A stretch of DNA of 64,000 bases from the NCBI GenBank assembly GCA_026419785.1, contig JAODTK010005420.1, positions 248,001-312,000 of the forward strand. The letters are read 5' to 3'. Below are positions 36,067 through 46,879 of this stretch, piece after piece. The notes below the pieces were generated by a model. The model had not been told where the DNA came from. It saw only the letters and a program-made list of their open reading frames with translations, and did not search any database. Numbering within the stretch: the stretch's first letter is position 1; each line of letters begins with the position of its first letter. Source of the DNA: Sclerodactyla briareus (Eukaryota > Echinodermata > Holothuroidea > Dendrochirotida > Sclerodactylidae). The translations under genes and the position numbers were made by a program.

Positions 36067-37060
36067 GGGGGGGGGGGGTTGTGTCATGTTGTGTATATAT
36101 ATAATGTGTGTGTGTAGATGTGTGGTGTGTGGTGCGTATGTGCGTATGTGACTTCCACTTGTAAACACGATAACTCAAAACCACCTGGTTGGAAGAACTT
36201 AACTTGGTATTGTGGTTCCCCATGATGAGTTACATTATCCCTATTGTTTATCTCATTTGGGTAATCAGGGACTTGGACCACCAGAGGTTGTATTCTGAAA
36301 CCTTGTGAAACGATAAGTCCAGACGGTTTGTCATATCAAATTGAAATTTTGTGCTAGCTCATACTTGGATGTGAGTTTGCCCCTTATAGTACATAAACCC
36401 TGTGTCGTTGGGGTCAGTTCAAAAGTCATCTGAGTCACCAGATGTCAACAGTCTGAAAACCTAGTAGACACGATTAAATCCAGAATGGTTGGTCCTTATC
36501 AGTTGAAATTTGTTGTGTGTGCTTTCTTTTCTATGGAGAGTACAGGAACCTAATCGTGTTCTAGTGTGACCAGTAACTTCACACCTAAAAAATGTGAATG
36601 GTGACATTCAATATTTCTGCACAATTGAGCGTGTTAGCACGATAAGTCGCCTAGTGATGAGGCTCATACTTCATAATGCTGATCCCCATAATAAGCACAT
36701 GAACCCTAATGGTTTGGGGTCAGGTTCGAAGTCCAACCGACCGTGACCGCCAGAAAGTAGAAAATTTCTTGTAAACCTAAAAAACGTATGCTTGGTCTGA
36801 TCTGGTTGGCATTAGTTGTGTGGACTTCCTTATCAAGAGCAAGGTACCCTGTGTAGACAGCTGAGAAAAGATATATTTTTTTAAAATCAGTGTGTAGCTT
36901 TCTATTAAGAGTACAAGAACCCTCTTGGTTGGTTGGAAAAATGAGAAATGCAGGAACTGCATGAACTAATGAACTGAAAAAAATCAATATTTGTCCTTTT
37001 GGGCTATTGGTTGTCAAGAAGAGTCCAGGAATCACTAAGCCTTTTGGACTTTCTGTTATA
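36067..37060 (+). repeat. Satellite array II, led by poly-G and GT microsatellite
   Basis: A G run (36067-36076), a TATATATA patch and imperfect GT repeats (about 36103-36150) lead directly into satellite units of the family seen at 23-24 kb. AACACGATAACTCAAAACC lies at 36164, GGTTCCCCATGATGAG at 36215, an AGTCATCTGAGTC box at about 36425, AGTTGAAATTTG at 36501 and GGTTTGGGGTCAGGTTC at 36711. The spacing is again near 300. The unit variant is closer to array III (AATGGTTGGTC box) than to array I (ATGCCTGATCC box), so there are at least two subfamilies. Confidence 0.8.
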
Positions 37061-37064
37061 AATA

Positions 37065-38435
37065 CTATTTAATCACCTAGTATCAGTACTCAAGAAGCTT
37101 TGTGTGGCCTTATTTGCACTGTCCGAAGACCATGTTCAAACAAACGTTTTTTTACAACATGACGGCCTCGTGTGTGGGAAAATTTGTGGTGAGAATTTAG
37201 GTCCCCATTCCTTTCCCACTGATGAACAACCTACTCCTTTTATTACTGATCATATTTTTTCTTCTAAGTTCTTGATACAGGGGACCGCGGTTGTAAATGA
37301 GTCTTGTGATTTTTATTTCGGGTTCTTAACTTTTAAAATTAAGACTTGGTTTTCATGGTTCAGTAAAACCATTAATGCATGTGTGTGAGGCTTTTATGTG
37401 AACAGTCGTATGCCCGTATTGGTTGACATAGTATAAAGGGACTCTTGGTAGTTCGCTAAGCATCTCGGCCTCATTCAATGTGCATTTGTTATAACATACT
37501 GGTATATTCATCAATTCTGCAATTTCCATATAATGTTCTTTCCTTTTTCTTTTCAATGGGATGACTTGATTCTTTCAATTGCCTACACAGTGTTAGCATG
37601 TCTTAAGCTACGGGGTCCCGAGGGGGGAACGGCCTATCTGCCATGATGTCATTCTTTTTGAAAAAAAAAGTGAAACTTTCCTCATGAGTAGCCAATGTGG
37701 CCGCGTTAACAGCCATCCGCTTCCGATCGGCTGACGGTGATGTGAAGGAACAAATTAGTGGAATTTTGTGATATTTGTGTACCCTGTCACCTCATTCTCA
37801 AGATGAATCAGCGTTGTCAACACCGATGGCAGTAAGGACTAATATATTGCGATCCTTTGCCCTCATTCCACCCCGGAGCCCCACTTTGTTTCCTTCGGAA
37901 TATGACGGACCATGAGGGATTTGACACGGCTACAACAGAGCCAATATAAGAAAAAAAAGGGTTGCCCGCCCCCCAGGGCCGTACTACGATGGGCATGAGA
38001 GGCGTGAGACCCCCCAACTTCAGTCCTGGGCATGAGGGGGTAGACCAGCAAAACTTAAGTTTCTTCCCCTTCGGGGGCCCACTAGTTTTGTGGAGTGCAA
38101 TATAGGAATTGGAAACCTATCGGTTCGAGACCCATTGAGAATAATCAATGTTACCAGGTGAGGTCTCGTTCATTGTATATTTTCTGAATACTACTGCAAC
38201 CTTTCCCGGGACCACACCGTGGCTTTTCCTGGACCCCACAAGGCGGACACCTGCGATCGAGCCGATGCCTTGGTATCAGCAATTGTACGTCCTCGTTGAT
38301 CTTTTCCCCCCCCTTCCGCAAATTTCGAATTCGCTCCTCCTGATTGCCTATAGCTGCCGAGGTGAAGCCGCTGCATTCAGTAAAATGTCGATACAGTGCG
38401 TGTGGACTGGAAGCGCAAGAACCACCTAATTCGTT
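37065..38435. other. Unassigned stretch without supported genes
   Basis: A 94-codon plus-strand frame (37104-37388) and a minus-strand frame (37353-37556) have protein-like composition but no recognised motif. The minus frame contains KRKRKEHYMEIAELMNIP followed directly by GTATGT, a good donor, with an upstream CTAAC...TGTGTAG acceptor-like site near 37590. This could be a small exon; nothing else supports it. A GGGCCGTACTACGATGGGC patch near 37977 resembles transposon ends. Confidence 0.4.
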
Positions 38436-38440
38436 GTGAC

Positions 38441-38700
38441 ATTTCTCCGTCCTCCTAAGAAACCATTTGAAGGAGGCATTCCGGGACATCTACAGTTTGG
38501 TTCTATCAGTAACATCCCCGCATGCGAACGGATTCTTCGACTTAAAACTCCTCGAAACTCTCATCAGGAACTATTCCATGGCAAACAGCAGGTTGAGCAA
38601 TCCGGCAGTACTTTCAATTGAGGGTCACCGTGTTGAGAAGTGAGATTTGACTTGTTCATGGACAAATTTGCAAACATGCCACAAACCAGGTGAATAGGTT
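38441..38700 (+). pseudogene. hAT-type transposase C-terminal fragment
   Basis: The plus-strand frame from 38441 to the TGA at 38641 reads LKEAFRDIYSLVLSVTSPHA, then FFDLKLLETLIRN, then RLSNPAVLSIEGHR. This is the order of the hAT family dimerisation region: a helix, an xCERxFSxLK block, the RN(S)M arginine, then RLxxLAxLSIE. The expected C-E-R before FF reads H-A-N in this frame, but the neighbouring frame reads ACER at 38515-38526, so a single-base indel there explains it. After the stop, DLTCSW suggests the remaining tail in the same register. Only the C-terminal quarter of a transposase is present. The upstream DNase-like domain, zinc finger and terminal inverted repeats were not found. 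Confidence 0.6.
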
Positions 38701-39066
38701 CCATGATTTTCATCTGATCTGAACAGTGTTCAATCCTTGGAAGAATTTAACACTCACATCGACAATTCCCGCAGGGTGTGGTAACTCCGATTATAAAACA
38801 GTGGTGTCAAGAGGCTCCAGACGAATATAGAAAATGATGTACAAACTTTCGGAGATATGTACAAATATTCATCCTGTCTGATTAGGGAATTACTACTCTC
38901 ATGTGGAAGCGAATGAAAAAACATTGAACCTACACTGATATTTTTGTGAAAGGTAATATATATATATTGGTCTCCCCGAGTAATTTTGGCTAACAAAAGT
39001 TCTAACTAACTACGAATTTTGCGTATGGACGTCAGCAGGTTCGTTTCTCGAAGATTTGGGAGGGGG

Positions 39067-39334
39067 CAATGGCGTACAGCATTGGGGGTCAGTACCCCCC
39101 ATGACCCAAATGATCGATAATGTTTAAAACACCTTTTTTTTTGCAGTTCAGTCAGAAGTTTTGCAGCTGCTATTCAGCCAATATTGCAGCAATCATGTGT
39201 CTAGGGCCCATAATTGTACTTATTTGCCACTTTTTTCGCCATGGGAATTTGTGACCCCCAGGGGAAGTTTGTGACCCCCCCTCCCCAGTGCCCCCCGCCC
39301 CCCCCCCCCTGCTCTAATCGTGCTACGGCCACTG
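39067..39334. mobile_element. MITE-like element with CAGTGGC/GCCACTG ends
   Basis: The left end CAATGGCGTACAGCATT and the right end GTGCTACGGCCACTG are imperfect inverted repeats (the complement of the right end begins CAGTGGCCGTAGCAC). Between them lie about 270 bases without coding capacity, including a poly-T patch and GTGACCCCC repeats near the right end. Size, inverted ends and lack of a gene fit a non-autonomous DNA transposon. No clear target-site duplication was found at either edge, so the exact borders are uncertain. Confidence 0.5.
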
Positions 39335-39339
39335 TTTTG

Positions 39340-40640
39340 AGTAATTAGCTTTCTGGATTGATCTCTGTAAATGTTCTGTCTGTTTCTATGGTTCTACATT
39401 TTCATAGAAGTGAATGTACAGTGTTATTTACTGCTATAAGAGCTTACCCTCAGTGTTTGTTTGAATTTGTACAAACACCCATTTTAGTGGGATGATTTGG
39501 AGAACCTAAATGAAACTAGCAATCATACATGCAACGAATGTAGGCCTCCTCCACCACTTTTTCCAGACCAAAAATAAACATCTATGGTACTGACTCATTC
39601 CCTTGGTATTCCATTGTCGTCTTGTTTTCAAGCACAGAAACTTATTTTATCATTGGTTTTGTCTGTGTGGCGTGCGTTGTGTCGCGTTTGTGTGTTGTTT
39701 GTGTGAGTCTTTGTGTGTGAGTATTTATGTTATCTGTTGATTCCTACTTGGTATGTAGATGCATCACATTGAGAAGTGAAGGTCCCCAGATGGCTCTAGT
39801 GTAGCAAAAACGGAAATACATAACAATTGCAATCACTTCCATTCACAAAGTCCTACATAGTTGATTTTTTTTTCAGGCTAGATGTGATGGTGTTGGGGAT
39901 CATTCATCTGAGGTCGTGAAATATCAATCATGATTCAAAAAGTGTTTTATTCTTTGGTCATAAATGAGAGCAAATGCCTGCAATTGGGAAGGCGCATCAT
40001 TGCTGTCCATTTGTTTGACCCACGACTTTGCCTTTTATCTTGTCTGCCGAATTTACTCATGACATTTCCTAGAACTGCTCATGTGACCTCGGACACCCCA
40101 AATTCACTCCCGCTGTCTTAAGGATGTTGATTTCAATTATTTTGAGGCTGACCTTTCCTGTTGGTGCGCATTCACATTCAGCCTCTCGAGCGACTGTCCA
40201 AGCTTGGTTTAGAATGCAATTGCGTGAACATTCAATCCTCCAGTTGACTATTCATGAACTTGAAGCTTCACAAAAACCTTCCCCCTCTCGATCTTTAAAA
40301 AATATGCCAAGAGTGAAGACCAATAGCCTGTGGTCAGCTGGGGATCATGAACCCCGGAGGCAACCTCCCACGCGCATCTATTATGCCAGGGTTCATTTTC
40401 CTGATGGCTGAATGTTCCTCTATCTCGTAGCTCCGTTCTGTGGGCCCTCTAACCTCGGATCGCTGGAATCATGAATACAGAGATCCTCAGACCACAGGAA
40501 TTTTTGGAAGTCCACTAACCTGAGCCCGCTGTTGATGATGATAGCGGATCCACGAGCAAGAGATGAGTGTAAGCATAAGTGGTGATCACACGATTGAGTA
40601 GGGACACCTAGAGCGTTTTTATTTTCCTTGAAGTCAGAGA
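39340..40640. other. Unassigned stretch with a satellite trace
   Basis: GT-rich sequence near 39680-39720 is followed at about 39900-39925 by a lone CATCTGAGGTCGTGAAA box of the satellite family. Two open frames at 39930-40411 (63 and 95 codons) show no recognisable motif. Confidence 0.45.
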
Positions 40641-40917
40641 ATTATGCAGTCATGTATGTGTTTATGTGTATGTGCAATGTAGTGTGACGTCCAGTGTAAA
40701 CATGATGGATAAGTCATACTCGAGTTGTTCCAATGATGAGTACATGATCCCTATGTTTTGGGGCGAGCAGAGAGTCATCTGAGGTCAAACAGAGTGAAAG
40801 TCTGGAAACATTGTAAAACCGATAAGTTCGACGGTTGGTCAAAACAAGTTGAAATTGGTGTATAGCTTTCTATGGGGTACAGAATCCCTTTTGAGTTTGG
40901 TTAGGGACGAGGGTGCT

Positions 40918-40919
<2 letters not shown>

Positions 40920-40953
<34 letters not shown>

Positions 40954-40986
40954 TTTTTTTTTTTTTTGTTTTTTTTTTTTTTTTTT
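40920..40986. repeat. 67-base poly-T tract
   Basis: Nearly pure T with two isolated G bases. It could be the poly-A tail of a minus-strand retrotransposed sequence, but the flanks on both sides are satellite units without an inserted body. Slippage or a sequencing artefact is equally likely. Confidence 0.8.
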
Positions 40987-41476
40987 ATGGTCAAAAAAAT
41001 ATAAAAAATTTGTGAAAAAGCGATATTTGGAAATATTTAGGCTTGAAACACGATAAACTCGACACTTTGGATGAAGAAGTTATACTAGTATGTGATTCCC
41101 ATGATGCAGTACATGAATATGTGGTTTGGGGTCAGGTCAAACATCACATAGGTCAACAGAGGGTTCAAAGCTTAAAATGATCGGAAACATGATAAGTCCA
41201 GGATGGTTGGTCCGATGATGTTGAAATTCGGTTTTTATGTTTTTCGTTTAGTCGGGTGCTTTTTATCCAAAATAGAATTGTTTGAAATTCGATATTTTGG
41301 GCCAATATTCCTCCCGCTTGTAGACACGATCTAAACCCCCTGGTGGTGCAAAAGTAGAACATTGATCATCTTCAAGCCACCGTTCCCTTTCGTCCATTAA
41401 AAAAAACGTATGCTGAGTTTTCACACCTTTGCTATCAATAGACACTAGAGAATAGTTTATTTAATTGAGCGAAAAG

Positions 41477-41623
41477 ATGGCGGAGGAGTTAGGTACAACT
41501 GTTGATCTATATATACGCAATGTGATATTGCGAATGTTTTTTTATATAACAATTTTCCACTCGGAGTCCGATCTCGCGAAGATCAGCTTGAATTCATCAT
41601 ATATATATATATATATATACTAA
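41477..41623 (+). CDS. Short open frame at a Kozak/YY1-type start
   Basis: AAGATGGCGG at 41474-41483 is the same ten-base motif found at 6144. The frame from this ATG encodes 48 residues starting MAEELGTTVDLYIRNVILRM and ends in the AT microsatellite. The first four codons (MAEE) are followed by TTAGGTACA, where a splice donor is possible after the leucine codon. It lies within satellite array III. No homologous protein is recognised, so it may be a first-exon remnant or chance. Confidence 0.2.
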   Translation: MAEELGTTVDLYIRNVILRMFFYITIFHSESDLAKISLNSSYIYIYIY

Positions 41624-41632
41624 TATATATAT

Positions 41633-41674
<42 letters not shown>

Positions 41675-41708
41675 ATACTATATATATAATATTAGTATAT
41701 ATATATAC
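41599..41708. repeat. AT microsatellite
   Basis: More than 100 bases of alternating AT with a few ACTAAT and TAGATACT interruptions. Such tracts are self-complementary and often mis-sized in assemblies. Confidence 0.9.
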
Positions 41709-42825
41709 GAGATGTTTGAGGCGTAATTTAGGTGGGACAATTTCTTCGCGAGCGTGGAGAAAGATCCTAAATAATTGATTTCAAAACACATTCTGAAAGC
41801 AAAATGTGGAGGTACCTAATAAGAACAAGACAGATTTATGTTAATTCACCCGAAGACCAGAGCCTGAATGAAAAGTTGGCAACATAACATTAAGAGACCC
41901 AGGGAAACCATCAGTTTATGATGAGCCGTCGCATATGGGAAATGTTAACATCTCGTTCGAAATCAAAATACCACAAGTATGGTCGAAGTCTGAAGACTCT
42001 GTGAACAAGGTAATCCAGAATGGGTGGCAGATCAAGTTGATAATCAGTGTATAATTGTCCCGTCGCCCTTGGAAGTTTTGAGGAGTACAAAAACACTAGG
42101 CTGTTTGTGTATAGATGGAGGGTAAGTTTGCGTCAAAAAATTAGAAATTTTGGGAAAAATCAATAGTTTTGCCTAAAATGCTTGTGAAAACGATAACGGA
42201 CCCATTCTAGGGGATGAAGCTCATTACTCATACTGGTGTGGTTCAATATGAGTACCTGAAAACCCATATCGTGTCGGGGTCAGGTCAGAGGTCACCAGAG
42301 GTCAAGTCTGAGAACATGTCAACACGATCATCAAGTTGGTGTGTAGCTTTCTTCTGTGGAATACAAGAAACTTTAATGTGGTTTTCTGTAAGAGCGATGC
42401 CGGTCACTGCAGGCCAAGCAGAAAAATAATGGGTAAACTTTAAAAAAATAAGGTTGCTAGGACTGATTCAGTTGGAATAAAGTGTATGGCTCCCTTATCA
42501 ACAGGAAAGGTACCCTGTGTAAAAACAGGTGTAATAATATTTTGGCCAATTAAGCTGTAACTGATAACCTAACCTTACCTGGATGGATGAAAGCTCATAT
42601 CAGACTATCCAGATGAGTACAGGAGTGGTATTATTTTCGGGTCAGGTGAGAGATCAACAAAGGCAGAAGTGAAAATTTAGGGTGTAGCCTTTTCATTGAA
42701 ATTACGGGCAACCCCATTGCTTGATCAAGATAGGCAGGCATATATATATATATTGACTCATAGTGGCTTCTGGGTTTTGGTTTTTATTATGAAACTTGCA
42801 AGGTCTGGGAGTATGGAAATTCCAA

Positions 42826-44640
42826 TGATGATGATGATGTTGATGCCTCATCTTGAAAAACGACCCTGAGTAGGTGTACTTAAGAGAATCCGAGCACCTG
42901 GTGCTGGATCAGAGACGTCAATCCCAGAACAAGATAACATGCTGCGAGGAAAAAGAGGGAAAGGACAAATCTATGACCGGAGCCACCTTCCTCGAGTTCA
43001 ATTACCACTAACCTTGGCGCTCTTTGGCTGTGCTCCCCGGAGTGATGTGTTGGAAACGAGAGAATATGTGAGAGAAAAAAGGTGTTATAGTGCGCTTTAT
43101 GCAAAGCCTCAAAGCGACTTACAAGAAAGAAGGGAAAATCAGAAAGAGAGTTTATGAGGTGTGCCTTAGTTTATTCTGAAGGAGTCTGTTGCTGGCGCGT
43201 CCGAAGGTGTCAGGTAAGGCATTCCAGAGAAGGACCTATCCGGGAAAATGCTCTTTCACCGTAGGTACTGGTGTTTGTCTTTGTAACAGTCTATAGGTGC
43301 CGTGAAGACGAGGTAGTGTACGAGGGACAGTATGGTGTGGTGAGGTCAGAAAGTATTCGGAAGCGATACCCATGGATATCTATACTAGGTGGAGAATCTT
43401 GAATGAAATGCAGAGCATTGACGGAAGCCAATGAAGTTCAGGACAACACAGAGGTTGATATTGGTCTATGGGGGGTCTAGTGACGATCCTGGCAGCTGCA
43501 TTTTGGGTTACGTGTGCAGTTCCGGAGAGGACAAGTTAAACGATTGCAAAAGGTCTAGTCGAGAAGAGACGAAGACATGGGCTAATTCTCAGCTGGGCTT
43601 GGTCGATATTTTCTAGTTCTCACGATCTGACGGATGTCATACCAACCGATTGGCACACTTACAACATGTGATTTAAGGTGAGCTTACTGTCAAAGACAGC
43701 TCCAAGATTCCTCGCCTCTTAACAGGTGAATGGGGGTGTCTACTGATGCAAATAGATGTGATATGTACAACTTGAGTTTTTGCTTCCTTCATTTTAAGCA
43801 TGTTTGCGCTGCCCAGTCCATTACGATCAGAGACACAACACTCCGACCGCTGTATGGTCGCCAGGCGATCTGGAGCCTGAAAGAAAACTATAAATTGGGT
43901 ATCATCGGCGTACGCCATGTGGTTCACATTGTAGGAATGATAATGTCACTAATTGGTGTAGAACGTGTAAAGGGGAGCCCCAAGGACAGAGCATTTTGGA
44001 TGACGCCATACTTCAAAGAGTTGGGGATGATTCAGATTCGCCGATGAAGCCGATTGAGTTCTGTCGCTCACGGGAGATGAAAACAAATCAAGGAGCGTTC
44101 CCACCGATACCGTATCTGGTCTGGAGTCGTTCCACAAGAATTGGTGATCGATGGTATTAAAGCTGCGCTCATGTCTAGGAGGATTAGTACAGTTCTGACG
44201 ATTGTCAGAGGCGTAAAGCAAGTCGTTCTGCACTTTAGCGGGACGTTCGATACCAGGTGCAAAGCGAGTAAGCAGATTGGAAGGATAAAGTGGAGGTTAT
44301 TAGTATGGAAGAGAATGTTTTGCAGTTGCACCGAGACACAGAGCCCAATGGAGATGGAATGGCACACAGCGGACTGGCGGTAAGTTTGTTTTAAAGTGTC
44401 CTGGATTTTTTCAAGATGAGAAGACATGAGCCGTCTCAGACTCTAGGAAACAGGTGCCCGAAGTCAGGACTCTCCACAATGTCTGCGAGAACAGTTGCAT
44501 CAATGAGGCACGATTTTAGCCCAGGGGAGTGGGGATGGATCTGAGGAGCAGGCTTAAAGGGAGCCTATTTTATGACCGGACGGATCCATTGAGTGAGAGT
44601 TCTCTGAACCTCGGCAGTGAAGGGCCGATGTGGACAGGAT
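42826..44640 (-). pseudogene. L2/CR1-like non-LTR retrotransposon, antisense, nearly whole RT
   Basis: On the minus strand, reading from 44640 downward: an N-terminal segment ending KSCLIDATVLADIVES (about 44470-44520) and TNNLHFIL (about 44300). Next comes VQNDLLYASDNRQNC (44190-44230), then FNTIDHQFLWND (about 44125-44160, A-box with catalytic D missing), VSDRTQS (about 44055-44070), GSVLGAPLYTFYTN (43952-43995, B-box) and YADDTQF (about 43890-43912, catalytic pair intact). The C-terminal region has LHWLPS (about 43425-43445). The element seems to end near 42826-42845 in a repeat reading CAT on its own strand, typical of L2/CR1 3' ends. Frameshifts separate these blocks. The endonuclease domain upstream of 44640 was not recognised. 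Confidence 0.85.
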
Positions 44641-44644
44641 GATA

Positions 44645-46445
44645 GACAGCAGGTTTCTGTGCGGGGCAATACCTTTGATCAAAACATATCATGACTTTTC
44701 CTAGATGAAACCACAACCATAAGTGTTCTGTTCATCATATAACACACGGCATACCCAAAGGTAGATACCACATACAGCAATTCTGAGAAACTCGTAATGT
44801 ACCAAATCCTTCTACGTTGAGTACTAGACCAGGTACCCATGGTACAAGAGGGTCCCTGGCACGTTTGAGAGAAACACAAATGTCAATACTTTTAATTGAA
44901 AGTTGTATTGCACAAAATTACTAGCATTTGAATGATAAATGCGATCCAGCTAGGAACTTTGTTTGTCAATTATGGCTGACAACTAAGAACAATAAGTTCA
45001 TGGAGACCACTGATCAACATGCGACCTTCCCGTTCACACTGTACAGCTTAATCACGGATACCCGGCCAATGCAAAAACGAAGCGCGGTGAGCTATGTCGC
45101 CCGGTGGAGTAACCCACAGGCGATCGGGAAGATCGACGAGAGTCGGCAACTGCAAAGGATCAGCCTGGATTCAAGCCACAACTTCCAGTTGTTCGAGCGG
45201 ATTATTATCGACCAATGAAACAGGTACACAACCGGCGCCCCGGAGCCGAGGATTACATAGATTGCTGGGGTGGATGGTTTCAGTTTTCAAAGGCTGTCAC
45301 GCAATTGAAAAGCAGAGACCTAACACCAGGGTGGATACCAAATTTTGGGAGGGCATGTAACCCCTCCGCTTGTGTACATGTCTCAGTAGAATCTTGCGGA
45401 AACTTCGTTCTGTGGACTCGTTCAATTTGGCGATTCTACCTCGCATATACAATCGAGACGGTTCATACATGAGACTTTTGAGCACTGTTCGAAGCGTGCC
45501 AGAAATGAAAGACGACACGTTAGGATGTTCGTTAATTCATTACCAAAAAACTTAAGAGCCTTGTCTTGGGTCAATTGTCAGTCGGAACAAAACTAAGAGG
45601 ATTTGCAACTATGCATCTTCTGTAATAAAGGAATATCCATGGTAGCTTCTTTGTCTTTCTGTGTGAATACTAATTCTTGGAGCATTCCCCTTCGGAAGTC
45701 ATTTTTTAACTGACCTCGCCTTAGAGTCACAGTGACATGCATGACTGGCCAGTAATTGTTTGACATGGAATTCATACATGTGCATCAATATTGAATTCAG
45801 ATTTATAAAAGAACATACTAGCAATATTCTACTGTCATCAGGGTAGTGGAGTAGTGGATGAATCTAATTCTGATGGCGCTTCCCTTTCTGGGTAACATCA
45901 TGATAGTATCAATATCCACCACTTCTCATTGAACTATGCATTTACACTTTCGGCCCCCTCGCTTGCTACCTCGAGCCAGCCTACAGGTTGTACATCCTTG
46001 TCAATCTTGGTCTGTTTTTTGTTATTCTGTCTATGACCATGTAAAGATTATATTCATTACACTGGTATAATTGAGGTATTGCTCTCATTTGATGTGCAGT
46101 AAAGAAGGACCTGTCGCTATAATAGCTCATTCAATCGAACAGCGATTTGTGACATTTCCAGTCACAATGGTTGCCACCTCGGTGTCGTACAAATGCCCAA
46201 TTATAGCAGCTTCCTGAAAGAAATATTGGGAATCATCAATGTGCTGACGTCACCATAATAATGGAGAGACATTCGTGGTAAATAGTAGGATATCTCAACA
46301 ACAACAAGATATGAATGCCCGCTATTCCTCGAACATTACCATGGATATTAATGATGCACTCAATGTTCCTACTGCGCTTGGAACGTAATGCTGATCTCAT
46401 TCAAAAAATTAAAGACCGCATGATGGTCGTAACATATGCGTCGTT
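44645..46445. other. Unassigned stretch without supported genes
   Basis: Frames at 44928-45218, 45094-45360 and 45215-45472 overlap each other in different phases and show no motif. The missing 5' part of the antisense retroelement could lie here in unrecognisable form. Confidence 0.45.
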
Positions 46446-46452
46446 AACATAC

Positions 46453-46873
46453 CGAAAGTAGGGGTGTCAGCGTTTGGTTTCTTGTTGAATTGAACAAATA
46501 CAAGGCAACTGTTACATTCAGCTCGTTGAATTCCATTCCCATGTGTCTCCGATCAGGGACTAAGGATGGGAGGGAGTTCGTTTATCAATTCACACAGCTT
46601 TATTTTTTCCCCAATGTAAACTGACCTATCGATTGCAACTCTTTCTTGCCACTTGTCGGGCAGTGAACACATCATTCCCCGTGGATATGAGATGATGGGT
46701 AGGTTACTCTTTTCCAGGATGCTGTTGGTCAATGTCAAGAACAACAATGCATACGCCTTACCAACGTTCTCTGGACTACGACAATCAGAGAAAATGTAGG
46801 TTCCAGCATCTTGAACCATGGTAGTGCAAGTGGACAAACTATCGGGCGGAATAAGTGTATGGTGCCCCATTTC
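46453..46873 (-). CDS. Candidate host exon, possibly receptor extracellular domain
   Basis: On the minus strand, CTTTTCACACAG at about 46874-46885 is a good splice acceptor. It is followed by an open frame of about 105 codons, with the donor GTATGT at 46447-46452. The frame reads QDAGTYIFSDCRSPENVGKA, then SILEKSNLPIISYP, then LPDKWQERVAIDRSVYIGEK and ELINEL. It stops at about 46553, but the +1 frame then continues HMGMEFNELNVTVALYLFNS and RNQTLTPLLS up to the donor. One missing or extra base would join them. Two N-glycosylation sequons and the order C...NLPIISY...LINEL...FxxLNVTVAL recall the ligand-binding (ANF-receptor, type I periplasmic-binding) fold of guanylate-cyclase receptors and class C GPCRs. 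That family call is tentative; neighbouring exons were not found. Confidence 0.4.
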
Positions 46874-46879
46874 CTGTGT

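Larger units (their letters stand above)
40645..42720 (+). repeat. Satellite array III, interrupted by poly-T and AT repeats
   Basis: GT-rich sequence (about 40655-40690) leads into TGACGTCCAGTGTAAACATG and then units of the satellite family. Boxes include AGTCATCTGAGGTCAAAC (40770), GGTTTGGGGTCAGGTCAAAC (41122), ATGGTTGGTCCGATGATGTTG (41202), GATCAAGTTGATAA (42031) and GGGGTCAGGTCAGAGGTCACC (42276), with ATAAGTCCAG and GATAACGGACCC boxes between. The box at 42282-42304 holds three AGGTCA half-sites: two spaced by one base (G), the third by four (CCAG). A 67-base T tract and an AT microsatellite split the array. Units are more decayed than in array I. Confidence 0.8.

Noticed and set aside
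38090-38150. CGGTTCGAGACCC, tRNA B-box-like
   Set aside because: The flanking bases do not form a full T-stem and no A box or cloverleaf was found.
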